Source of the DNA: DRWZ01 sp964601505
GTDB lineage: Bacteria; Calescibacteriota; Calescibacteriia; Calescibacteriales; Calescibacteriaceae
Reading direction: 5' to 3'
DNA length: 64,000 nucleotides
Assembly: GCA_964601505.1 (NCBI GenBank)
Contig: CAZRNR010000004.1
Coordinates: 6,858-70,857, forward strand
The position numbers were made by a program, and so were the translations under genes. Of the stretch, positions 35,202 to 43,642 are shown piece after piece. Under the pieces are notes generated by a model. The model made no database searches. It worked only from the letters and a program-made list of their open reading frames with translations, and had not been told where the DNA came from. The stretch's first letter is position 1. Each line of letters starts with the position of its first letter.

Positions 35202-36209
35202 ATGGAAATAGATATCCCAAAAATCTCATCTGAACTATTGAAAGACATAGAAAAGATATTCAATTCCTTTGAAAAACTCAGTATAGCAGTGTTCGGTGAT
35301 GTTATGTTAGATGAGTATCTTGTGGGAGACTCAAACCGAATTTCACCTGAAGCACCAGTGCCAGTAGTGAAAATAGAAAAGACTTACTACACAGCAGGAG
35401 GAGCAGCCAACACCGCTATGAATATAAAAAAACTCGGACTCTGCAGGGTTAAAATTTTTTCCATCGTCGGAGAAGATCAAACTGCAGATAGAATAGAAGA
35501 AATTATGAGAAATTCAGGAATAGAAACAAATTTCATAAGAGAAAGCAAAAGAAATACACCAAAGAAAACCAGAGTTATAGCAAGAGGACAACAAGTCTTG
35601 AGAATTGACAGCGAAAGTACTGAGAGAGCGAAAGCAGAATCCATCTCAAAAATTCTCAAAGAATTCTATTCAGATAAATTTGATATCGTTGTTTTTTCAG
35701 ATTATGCAAAAGGGAACATAACACAAGAACTAAATGATATCATATCAAGGTCAAAAAGTGTATGCGATCCAAAGCCACAGAACATAAGAATTTTTCACGG
35801 CGCTTACATGATACTACCGAACGAAAAAGAAGCTCGGGAAATTTTTCAATTACTATTCCCAGACTCTGCTGAAAAAATAATGATGGAAAAAATCCTGGAA
35901 AAACTCGGAGTGAAAAAAATTGTCATAACTCAAGGGGAAAAAGGAATGCTTTTCCTCTCCTCCGAGAAATTTTTTCATGTGCCAGCTCTGGCAAAAGAAG
36001 TTTATGATGTAACCGGAGCGGGAGATACAGTATCATCAGTATTCGCGTTATGTGAAGGCTCGGGACTAGAAGACGAAAAAACCTCAGTCCTCTCTTCCAT
36101 TGCAGCATCTATAAAGGTTCTTCATAGAGGTACTTACACCCCGACCAGAAAAGAGATAATCGCGGCACTAAAACAGCTACAAAATCAAAACTATACAAAC
36201 AAAACCTAA
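35202..36209 (+). CDS. Heptose-7-phosphate kinase (RfaE/HldE kinase domain)
   Basis: The 335-residue PfkB-type sugar kinase has GDVMLDEYLVGDSNRISPEA and PVPVVKIEKTYYTAGGAANTA, the signature of D-glycero-beta-D-manno-heptose-7-phosphate kinase. VTGAGDTVSSVFAL holds the catalytic aspartate. The nucleotidyltransferase half found in HldE is absent, so it is an HldA-like single-domain enzyme. It supplies heptose for the lipopolysaccharide core, which supports a Gram-negative envelope. Confidence 0.9.
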   Translation: MEIDIPKISSELLKDIEKIFNSFEKLSIAVFGDVMLDEYLVGDSNRISPEAPVPVVKIEKTYYTAGGAANTAMNIKKLGLCRVKIFSIVGEDQTADRIEEIMRNSGIETNFIRESKRNTPKKTRVIARGQQVLRIDSESTERAKAESISKILKEFYSDKFDIVVFSDYAKGNITQELNDIISRSKSVCDPKPQNIRIFHGAYMILPNEKEAREIFQLLFPDSAEKIMMEKILEKLGVKKIVITQGEKGMLFLSSEKFFHVPALAKEVYDVTGAGDTVSSVFALCEGSGLEDEKTSVLSSIAASIKVLHRGTYTPTRKEIIAALKQLQNQNYTNKT

Positions 36210-36425
36210 TAACTTAAAATCACTAACACCAAGATAAATCTACAAGGTAAAGATCTCCCACTTTATTGAAATATCGAATTCAAATTTCGGAAAACGAATT
36301 GAATAAAAACTACATAAAGAAAAATTAGCTTAACTTTGTTCCATATCTCCCCATATATACATAGCGAACAGAAAATATTTTCAAATTATACCGAAAAACA
36401 AGAAACAATTCATTAAATTTGACCT

Positions 36426-37523
36426 ATGATAGAGATCAAAAGGAAGGAATTTATAGAAACACTTGGAATGATCCAACATGTGACGGAAAGAAGAACCAAC
36501 CAACCAATCCTTTCACATGTTCTGATAAAGTCAGACAGCAAAGAAATACAATTTTTTGCAACAGACCTTGAGGTATTCGTAAGAGCAAGTGGAAGGTTTT
36601 CCAAGGGAACAAAATTTGAGATCGCCCTTCCCGCAAAGGAACTCTATGAGCTTGCTAAAGAACTTGAATCTGAAAATCTAAAACTTGAAATTCAAGATGG
36701 TAAGGTAGAAATCATCGCGAAAGAAGGTAGATATAGATTAAACTCTATCAGTTCTTCTCAGTTTCCCATCCCTAAAGAAAAAGAATACAGCTATATAGCG
36801 AACATACCGGCAAAGGATCTACATGAGCTAGTAGAGAAGACAGTATTTGCAGCATCATCCGATGAATCAAGGTATGTTCTGACAGGAGTTCTTGTTGAAC
36901 TTGTGGATGGATACTGCAGACTTGTAGCTTCCGATGGACACAGACTTGCATTCTTCGAAAAAGCAGAAGAGATAAAAAACAACTCCACTTTCATCTTACC
37001 CAAGAATGCTATATCCGACATAAGAAGAATACTTGGTACTTACCAAAAGCCGTTTGAAATATATGCGGACAAGGAAGAGGTTCTATTAAAATCAGAGGAT
37101 ATATCTTTTTGGATAAAAACCATTCAAGAAGATTATCCAAGTTGGAGAGATGTGATTCCAGGTGAAAAAGATATAATCTCGCAGAGCATAGTAAAAACAC
37201 AAGAAATCAAAAAGAGCATAAAGAGAGCTTCGCTTTTCGCATCCTCGAAATTCCCCTACCTAGTTCTTTCCCCAACAGATGGAAAACTCTTAGTACAGGC
37301 AGAATCAGAGGAACTTGGCCTTATGAAAGAGGAGCTTGATTCAGATGTTTCAGGAAAAAAAGAAATAAAAATAGCTCTTTCGATAAAGTATCTTCTTGAT
37401 GCTATAAACTCTGTTGATTCACCTCTCACATCCATAAAAATCACAGGCGAGTCAAGTCCCGTTATAGTATCCCCAGTAGGAGGTCCGGGAGCTACAAATG
37501 TAATTATGCCAATAAGATTATAA
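36426..37523 (+). CDS. dnaN: DNA polymerase III beta subunit (sliding clamp)
   Basis: The 365-residue protein forms the ring clamp that tethers DNA polymerase III. It has three repeated clamp domains: MIEIKRKEFIETLGMIQHVT with NQPILSHVLI at the start, VLTGVLVELVDGYCRLVASD in the middle, and the C-terminal SPVIVSPV...NVIMPIRL. It lies 10 kb from dnaA instead of next to it, just left of a run of parS sites. No strong Shine-Dalgarno is visible before the ATG. Confidence 0.97.
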   Translation: MIEIKRKEFIETLGMIQHVTERRTNQPILSHVLIKSDSKEIQFFATDLEVFVRASGRFSKGTKFEIALPAKELYELAKELESENLKLEIQDGKVEIIAKEGRYRLNSISSSQFPIPKEKEYSYIANIPAKDLHELVEKTVFAASSDESRYVLTGVLVELVDGYCRLVASDGHRLAFFEKAEEIKNNSTFILPKNAISDIRRILGTYQKPFEIYADKEEVLLKSEDISFWIKTIQEDYPSWRDVIPGEKDIISQSIVKTQEIKKSIKRASLFASSKFPYLVLSPTDGKLLVQAESEELGLMKEELDSDVSGKKEIKIALSIKYLLDAINSVDSPLTSIKITGESSPVIVSPVGGPGATNVIMPIRL

Positions 37524-37536
37524 ATAACCTTTTCAA

Positions 37537-37552
37537 CGTTCCACGTGAAACC
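37537..37552. promoter_or_regulatory. parS-like site 1
   Basis: The 16-mer CGTTCCACGTGAAACC has the full 14-base core GTTYCACGTGRAAC bound by chromosomal ParB. It lies 14 bases after the dnaN stop. Confidence 0.8.
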
Positions 37553-37983
37553 TCAGTGAATTAGCACAATAATACAGGTCCCCCCATATCGCTTACGAAG
37601 CGATTTTCAGTAATAATTTTTGGTTGCTCTGTCGCAATTATGGTCGAAAATTATATTTTACTCCTCATATCCTCCGCCTTTTATGGATACAACAAATGCT
37701 TTTTTAAAAGTGTTAGGCTACTTTTGCAAATAGTTAAAATACTGTGGATAAAACGTTCTACTTTTAAGGATTATTTCCCTTGATTTAATGGACTGATCTT
37801 TGATGAACGCAACAAAGCAATTTTTGGTAGCTATGAGTTTTGCTTCACCTTAGTGAGATAATTGCCAATCTCGTTACACCTTAAATTTTGATGAAAGAAG
37901 TTATGAAGCCAAAGGGAATAGCATCAGATGGGAATAGTTAACTACCCAAAATGAATAATTACTTTTTTAAAATTCTTCCAATA
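37553..37983. other. Gene-free spacer between two parS-like sites
   Basis: About 430 AT-rich bases between dnaN and bioA. I see no intact gene. A 14-base string (37624-37637) recurs at 63759-63772, and short open frames suggest possible decayed coding sequence, but nothing recognisable. parS-like sites flank the stretch on both sides. Confidence 0.5.
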
Positions 37984-37999
37984 TGTTTCACGTGGAACT
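37984..37999. promoter_or_regulatory. parS-like site 2, over the bioA stop codon
   Basis: TGTTTCACGTGGAACT contains the ParB core. It overlaps the last codons and the TGA of bioA (37988-37990). Confidence 0.85.
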
Positions 38000-39343
38000 T
38001 TTAAGCTTAAGTATAGAATCTTCCAAAGCATCAACAATAAGATCTATCTCTTTTAGTTTTATTGAAAGCGGAGGATTTATAACTATGACATCTCCAAGAG
38101 GTCTTATGAAAATTCCTTTTTTCCACATATCAAGTGCAACTCTCCAGCCAGCCATAAAATCCCGAGGAAAACTCTCCTTATCACGCTTAACGAGCTCCAC
38201 CCCCCACATAAAACCTCTGCCACGTACATCACCCACATAATCCAAATTAATAAGCCTCTTTATCTTTCTTTCAAGATACTGTATAACAGGCTGAATTTTT
38301 CTTATCACATCATCTTGCTGAAAAATGTTTATATTTTCAACAGCAGAAGCACATGCAATAGGATTTCCCGTAAATGTGTGTCCGTGAAAAAAGTGTTTGT
38401 ACTCCCAAAGCTCACCATCAAAAACACGATACACATCCCCCGACACAACAGTTGCAGCAACAGGAAGATAACCACCCGAAAGGGCCTTCCCAAGACAGAC
38501 GATATCTGGTTTAGCTCTCGCTCCAAGATCCCACTGAAAACCAAACATCTTTCCTGTTCTTCCAAAGCCTGTCGCAACCTCATCCAAAACAAGAAGGATG
38601 TCGTACTTTCTGGTTTCTTCCCAAAGGGATCTTATATATCCAGGTGGGAACGGTATAATACCCCCTGCTCCCTGAACTCCTCCTTCAACAAAAACTGCGC
38701 AGATCTCATCCTTATGCCTCCTTATAACACTTCTCGCTTCCTCAATACATTCATACGAACATCTTACATTCATCTTTTCATTGGATTTATTAAATGGACA
38801 CCGGAAACAATATACTGAAGGGAGCTCCACAACATCAAACATGATTTCTTTATACTCCGCTGTGAAAACAGTTTCTCCGGAGACAGACATTGCCCCGACC
38901 GTATCTCCGTGATACGCATTCTTGACTCCGCAGAACTTCACTCTCTTTCTTCCGGTCCTCTTTGAATATGAAAAACAGATCTTTATAGCAACTTCTACGG
39001 CTTCTGCCCCATCTTCAGAGAGGAAAACTTTTGGAAGACCGACAATTTCACTTAACTTCCTCGCAAGAACAATAGCTGGAACATTACTCATACCAAGAGT
39101 CGTTGAATGCTGAAGCTTCTTAGCTTGTCTAATTATAGCATTCAATATCCGCTTCTCTGAATGTCCAAAAGCTATACACCATATAGAAGAAACAGCGTCA
39201 AGATATTTCTTCCCATTTACATCAAAAAGGTAATTTCCAGAGGCTCTTACTATTATCGGAGGTCTTACCCTCTTATACCATCTCATCTGAGTATATGGAT
39301 GCCAGAAGTGATTGACATCCCATTTCAAGAGTTTATCTGTCAT
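37988..39343 (-). CDS. bioA: Adenosylmethionine-8-amino-7-oxononanoate aminotransferase
   Basis: BioA makes 7,8-diaminononanoate from KAPA, using S-adenosylmethionine as amino donor, in biotin synthesis. The 451-residue PLP aminotransferase has the BioA start WHPYTQMRWY, and DAVSSIWCIAFGHSE. The cofactor site LVLDEVATGFGRTGKMFGF is followed by GKALSGGYLPVAATVV with the Schiff-base lysine. It overlaps bioF by four bases (ATGA), so the two are translationally coupled. Confidence 0.95.
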   Translation of the reverse strand: MTDKLLKWDVNHFWHPYTQMRWYKRVRPPIIVRASGNYLFDVNGKKYLDAVSSIWCIAFGHSEKRILNAIIRQAKKLQHSTTLGMSNVPAIVLARKLSEIVGLPKVFLSEDGAEAVEVAIKICFSYSKRTGRKRVKFCGVKNAYHGDTVGAMSVSGETVFTAEYKEIMFDVVELPSVYCFRCPFNKSNEKMNVRCSYECIEEARSVIRRHKDEICAVFVEGGVQGAGGIIPFPPGYIRSLWEETRKYDILLVLDEVATGFGRTGKMFGFQWDLGARAKPDIVCLGKALSGGYLPVAATVVSGDVYRVFDGELWEYKHFFHGHTFTGNPIACASAVENINIFQQDDVIRKIQPVIQYLERKIKRLINLDYVGDVRGRGFMWGVELVKRDKESFPRDFMAGWRVALDMWKKGIFIRPLGDVIVINPPLSIKLKEIDLIVDALEDSILKLKSST

Positions 39344-40512
39344 CTTACTACCTCCTCCATGACTTTTGAAAGTTCCTCAGTAAATCTCTCTATTTCCTCT
39401 GGTGAATGTGCGGCACTCACCGTTATTCGCAGACGAGCTGTTCCACGTGGAACAGAAGGATACCTTATACCCCTGACAAAAATCCCCTTTTCAAAAAGAA
39501 GCTGGGAAACCTGCAAGGTCCTAATCTCATCGCCTATTATAAAAGGAACAATTTGAGATGAAGTCCTCAGGTCCACTTTTAGCTTCTGTTTCATCTTACC
39601 AAGGAGGAAAGAGACGTTATTCCAAAGCTTTTTCCTTGTTTCAGGTTCTCTCATTATTATCCTTATAGAGACCACGGCGGCTCTACATATATACGGGGGA
39701 ATAGCGGTTGCGAATATAAAACTCCTTGCGGTTGATTTTAAATAATCCAGAACCCTTTTTGGAGCTAAAACAAAAGCGCCATATAGACCAACAGCTTTTG
39801 AAAGAGTAAATAAAGCTATATCTGGTTCAACACCTTTTTCTTCACAAAGGCCCCTACCCTTTTCTCCAAAAACTCCAAAAGCATGAGCTTCATCAACATA
39901 CATACAAGCACCATACTTATCACATAGATAGCGAATATCCTTGAGAGGAGCTATATCTCCATCCATAGAAAAAACAGAATCCACCACAACAAGTTTAAAC
40001 TTTGCAGATGACCTACTTAAGGAATCTTCAAGGAAATTCATATCAAGATGCGGGAAAACGGTAACCTTAGCCTTTGAGAGCCTACAACCATCAATAATAG
40101 ACGCGTGATTAAGTTCATCCGAGAAGATTTCTGATTTATCATCAGCAAGAGCAGAAATAACTCCGACATTAGCAGACCAACCTGAGTTGAAAAGTAAAAC
40201 TCCCTTATCTTTAAGTTCAAAAACTTCCGATGAGATAAATTCTTCAAAATCCCTGTGAGCTTTAAAATTTCCCGAAACAAGCCTTGAAGCTCCCGAACCA
40301 CTGACTTCAACACTATTTCTGAGTTCCTCCAGAACCTCATGTTTCCTCGTCATACCAAGATAATCGTTTGAACAGAAAACCAAAAATTCCTTCCCATAAA
40401 ATGTTCCACGTGAAACATCATAATACTCAAAGGGTGGCGGTAACTCCCTTAAAAGTCCATTTCTTTCTAAATCAGAAAGCTTGTGATATATCCAAAAAAA
40501 TGACTCTTCCAC
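39340..40512 (-). CDS. bioF: 8-amino-7-oxononanoate synthase
   Basis: BioF condenses pimeloyl-CoA or pimeloyl-ACP with alanine. SNDYLGMTRKHEVLEEL, SGSGASRLVSGNFKAH, the cofactor aspartate in YVDEAHAFGVFGEKGRG and the lysine in ALFTLSKAVGLYGAF are diagnostic. GTG 40512 begins just before the normal BioF N-terminus (VEESFFWIYHKL); a TTG at 40578 would add 22 hydrophobic residues and is less likely. Two perfect parS-like 16-mers lie inside the coding sequence. No bioB, bioC or bioD is present in the window. Confidence 0.92.
   Translation of the reverse strand: MEESFFWIYHKLSDLERNGLLRELPPPFEYYDVSRGTFYGKEFLVFCSNDYLGMTRKHEVLEELRNSVEVSGSGASRLVSGNFKAHRDFEEFISSEVFELKDKGVLLFNSGWSANVGVISALADDKSEIFSDELNHASIIDGCRLSKAKVTVFPHLDMNFLEDSLSRSSAKFKLVVVDSVFSMDGDIAPLKDIRYLCDKYGACMYVDEAHAFGVFGEKGRGLCEEKGVEPDIALFTLSKAVGLYGAFVLAPKRVLDYLKSTARSFIFATAIPPYICRAAVVSIRIIMREPETRKKLWNNVSFLLGKMKQKLKVDLRTSSQIVPFIIGDEIRTLQVSQLLFEKGIFVRGIRYPSVPRGTARLRITVSAAHSPEEIERFTEELSKVMEEVVR
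39439..39454. promoter_or_regulatory. parS-like site 3, inside bioF
   Basis: TGTTCCACGTGGAACA is a perfect 16-base palindrome and matches a known parS form. It encodes the residues V-P-R-G-T of BioF. Confidence 0.88.
40402..40417. promoter_or_regulatory. parS-like site 4, inside bioF
   Basis: TGTTCCACGTGAAACA matches the chromosomal parS consensus. It encodes V-S-R-G-T near the BioF N-terminus. Confidence 0.88.
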
Positions 40513-40642
40513 CAGAATAAAGATTAAAGAGAAAAAACAATTTTGTAAACTTTCAATTTCTTTATGGTTTACAATCAAAAAGGTGTAAAAAAACTAAAAA
40601 AACAATAAATACAAAAAATCCCTGACTAAAATATAGATAAAA

Positions 40643-42253
40643 ATGGAAAATTTTACAAAATTAAAAATTAGACCAGGGGAAATTCATGAATTAACTGAAG
40701 CCATTAAAAACTCCTCCAACCTCAGCGAATTCTTCTTGAAAGCTGCACAATTTTTAAAAGAACATTGCAAAAAAATTAACTTTGTATGGCAAAAAAATGA
40801 AAAAATCATTGAAACAAAAAAAGTGGGGAGACATAAAATAGAAGAAGTTCTTCTAAAAGAATTTCCTCCTCCACCAGAAAAATATCTTGTCTTTGATCTT
40901 CTCTCATCGCCCAAAGCAGTCTTATACACAAGACCCAAAAGGAAAACTACTCCAAGGAAACTAAAGGAAATAATAGATGTAATATCCTGTGGTGTTCATG
41001 CTGTTGCCGAAAGAGAAAAAATCAGAGAGATTCAGAACTCAAAAGAAAAAATAGCGAAAGAACTTATGGAACTTTCCGAAAAAACTCTGGCAACTATGAA
41101 AGAAACATCTGTATACGACAAATTAGATGAAGTTTATTTTGAAAAGATTGCGAAAAAAATCAGCGAGAGCTTTGGGGTAAGCACAGCAATAGTCATAGAG
41201 CAAATCGGAATAAGAATAAGCATCCCAGAAAGCTTGTCCTTTGAAAACGATCTCTTTGCAATACTCTCTCAAATAAGAAATAACCCTGAAAAAATTCAAG
41301 AAATCAAAGATGAAATTATCAAAAGTAAAAACATGTTAATAGAACCTATTAAAAAATCTGAAAACTTTATTGGAATAATAGGAATAAAATCAGAAAAGCC
41401 AATATCTGAAGAAGAAAAATACTTTCTAGAAAATGTTCTGAACTTCATTATTCTCACTCTTGAAAGAAGAGAGAAACTATCAGCAAGAGAGAAATTCTCC
41501 ATGATTGATATACTTAACAGACTCAACACCGGCATTGCCTTCTTTTCAAAAACATCTCCCCGAAAACCAATTTTCTCAAACGAAAAATTCGAAGAATACA
41601 TAAGAAAGTATCCGGAAATAATATCATCATCGGAAAGCGAAATCATATCATCCTCAGTATTCAACATATCAAGCATGAGAGAACTGAAAATTGGAGATGA
41701 CACTCTCTATATATCTGTAAGCCCAATATATGAAGAGGGAGAAATAATGGTTGAAATCATAAAAGAGACGAGGCGGAAACCACCTATTGAAGATATTGTA
41801 AAAGAATTCCAAAACATAATTTCAGAAGGCATAGAAGCATGCGAGAATCAGGAAGAAAAGAAACCAGGTTTTGAAAGAATCAAAAGCAAAACAAAATTAC
41901 TTCTCTCAATCTTTGGAGATACCACAGAAAGTTTATCAAAAATACTTGATGAAATAGCTACAACTGACGGAATAGAACTCGAGAGAAACATCTCAAAAGA
42001 TATAACAGTTCCGTACAACTCGTTATCTAGTGTGCTGAAAACCTTTATATACAACATAAAAACTTTCCAGCAAAAGGTTCCCAAAATCCAAGTTGAGGAA
42101 CAAAATAGCTCCGTGATAATAAAAATTCCCTACAGATCCGAAGATAAGAAGCTTGAAGATGATGTAAAATTCATAATGAAATATTTCAAAAACATGATTG
42201 ACATAGATATAAATCAGGTGAGAAGAGAGATAAAAATAAAAATTCATGGATAG
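40643..42253 (+). CDS. GAF-like/sensor-kinase-derived protein without a recognisable catalytic core
   Basis: The 536-residue cytosolic protein looks like a soluble sensor histidine kinase that has lost its catalytic residues. Regions ~1-120 and ~130-285 resemble GAF-type sensor folds joined by helices. Region ~290-380 resembles a PAS fold (ILNRLNTGIAFFSKT, ISVSPIYEEGEIMVEII). Region ~385-536 keeps the order of a dimerisation helix pair and an ATPase-like domain. I see no phospho-accepting His in an H-box, no N box and no DxGxG. The assignment is structural inference. It is co-directional with the SRPBCC gene downstream. Confidence 0.4.
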   Translation: MENFTKLKIRPGEIHELTEAIKNSSNLSEFFLKAAQFLKEHCKKINFVWQKNEKIIETKKVGRHKIEEVLLKEFPPPPEKYLVFDLLSSPKAVLYTRPKRKTTPRKLKEIIDVISCGVHAVAEREKIREIQNSKEKIAKELMELSEKTLATMKETSVYDKLDEVYFEKIAKKISESFGVSTAIVIEQIGIRISIPESLSFENDLFAILSQIRNNPEKIQEIKDEIIKSKNMLIEPIKKSENFIGIIGIKSEKPISEEEKYFLENVLNFIILTLERREKLSAREKFSMIDILNRLNTGIAFFSKTSPRKPIFSNEKFEEYIRKYPEIISSSESEIISSSVFNISSMRELKIGDDTLYISVSPIYEEGEIMVEIIKETRRKPPIEDIVKEFQNIISEGIEACENQEEKKPGFERIKSKTKLLLSIFGDTTESLSKILDEIATTDGIELERNISKDITVPYNSLSSVLKTFIYNIKTFQQKVPKIQVEEQNSSVIIKIPYRSEDKKLEDDVKFIMKYFKNMIDIDINQVRREIKIKIHG

Positions 42254-42257
42254 CGGA

Positions 42258-42279
42258 ATTGAACATATGTTCAATTTTT
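42258..42279 (+). terminator. Perfect palindrome followed by T run
   Basis: ATTGAACATATGTTCAAT (42258-42275) is an 18-base palindrome that continues into TTTT, five bases after the preceding stop codon. It could be a small intrinsic terminator or an operator for the downstream gene. Confidence 0.5.
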
Positions 42280-42315
42280 CAGAAAAAAGATAAATTAATA
42301 ATTATATTCCCTACT

Positions 42316-43569
42316 ATGAAAAAAATTCTTTTCTTCTTTATGTTCTATTTAGCTTGTTTCATAAAATCTCATGCGGATACGAACGTACCTGATTTTTTCC
42401 CAAAAATTCCACCGTATGAAATAATAAAGGAACTTATACCGGTACTTGAAAGAGCCTCTGTAGTAATTATCCAAAAAGAATCGGGAAAACCCCCATTCAT
42501 AACGGGGATAGTACTCATAAACGCCAAAACAGATGAAGTCATCAAAGTCGTAAGGACATATGAAAAGTATCACGAGTTTGTCCCAAATGTCTCCAAGGTT
42601 AAGGTCCTGGAAAGATATCCCGAATCAAACACGCAAATATCGGAATACAACATTGGATTTGACATAGCTTTGGGAATAAAATTCACCGTGACATACACTC
42701 TTGAACAAAATTTTCTGGAAAACGAGAAAATAATTTTTGGACTCCCAGCAAAAAAAGGAACTCAGGTCTTTGGAGATGTAAGATACATAGAAAAGTACTA
42801 CGACACAGAGGATGGGAAAACAGTAATGGTTTATTCAGCTTATGCTGACCTTTCATCTTTCGGGCTGCTTTCAAAACTTGTCTACAAAGCTTTCCCAGAA
42901 CTTCAGATACCATCACTTGTTGCAGTTTCAACCCTATTCCCCGAAGCAGTAAAAGAGAGAATTGAAAACAAAAAGATAATAACTGAACCTAAAAAAATAA
43001 ATTATGAAGAAATAAAGCTTCCAGATAGAATATCTTTAAAAAACATACTACCACTCTTGAGAATGTATGGAACTGTTATAATATCTTGGTATCCGGATAA
43101 CAACGATGTAAGATTCTTTTCTTCATTTATACTACTTCCGAAGAGAACTACTGAATATGTAAAAAGCTCAATAACCGATTTCAGATCGTGGCCGCGTGTT
43201 TTCAGAATGATAGAAAAGGCAGAACCACAAGTTATGGAGAATGGATATAAAGTAAATTTTAGAATAAAGTATAAAATCGCACTACCTATAGAACTTGACT
43301 ACACTACGCTCTACAGGTGGGATAGTAATGGAGAAAGATTGTCGTGCGAGATAGACAATTCATCTAAAAAAGATATAGAGGGAATGCTCTGCGCATGGGA
43401 CTTTTACGAAACAAAGTATGGAACAGTAATAGGTTATACAGAATTTTCCGACCTCAGAACAGGCAGTTATTTTTTAAAAATACTTATGGATAAGATTCAG
43501 GGTTTTGGTATAGGACTCCGTGTAGCTCTCGTTTCAGCATTCGCAGAACTTATAAAAAGAAACATCTGA
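42316..43569 (+). CDS. Exported protein with two tandem SRPBCC/START-like domains
   Basis: ATG 42316 opens a clear signal peptide (MKKILFFFMFYLACFIKSHA); a longer frame from 42259 adds 19 unlikely residues. The mature protein holds two copies of a lipid-binding helix-grip fold. Domain 1 is at about 25-215 (TGIVLINAKTDEVIKVVRTY, YHEFVPNVSKVKVLERY). Domain 2 is at about 235-417 (SSFILLPKRTTEYVKSSITD, WPRVFRMIEKAEPQVMENGY). Such domains bind hydrophobic ligands. A periplasmic tandem form could carry lipid or isoprenoid between membranes, which is inference. Confidence 0.65.
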   Translation: MKKILFFFMFYLACFIKSHADTNVPDFFPKIPPYEIIKELIPVLERASVVIIQKESGKPPFITGIVLINAKTDEVIKVVRTYEKYHEFVPNVSKVKVLERYPESNTQISEYNIGFDIALGIKFTVTYTLEQNFLENEKIIFGLPAKKGTQVFGDVRYIEKYYDTEDGKTVMVYSAYADLSSFGLLSKLVYKAFPELQIPSLVAVSTLFPEAVKERIENKKIITEPKKINYEEIKLPDRISLKNILPLLRMYGTVIISWYPDNNDVRFFSSFILLPKRTTEYVKSSITDFRSWPRVFRMIEKAEPQVMENGYKVNFRIKYKIALPIELDYTTLYRWDSNGERLSCEIDNSSKKDIEGMLCAWDFYETKYGTVIGYTEFSDLRTGSYFLKILMDKIQGFGIGLRVALVSAFAELIKRNI

Positions 43570-43642
43570 TATTATAGAAGAAAAAAACAGTAAAATCAAA
43601 TCTCATTTCTATAAACATAAAAAAGAAAAAAATAAACAAACT

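Noticed and set aside
37553..37983. Insertion sequence between dnaN and bioA
   Set aside because: No terminal inverted repeats, target duplication or transposase motif could be found.
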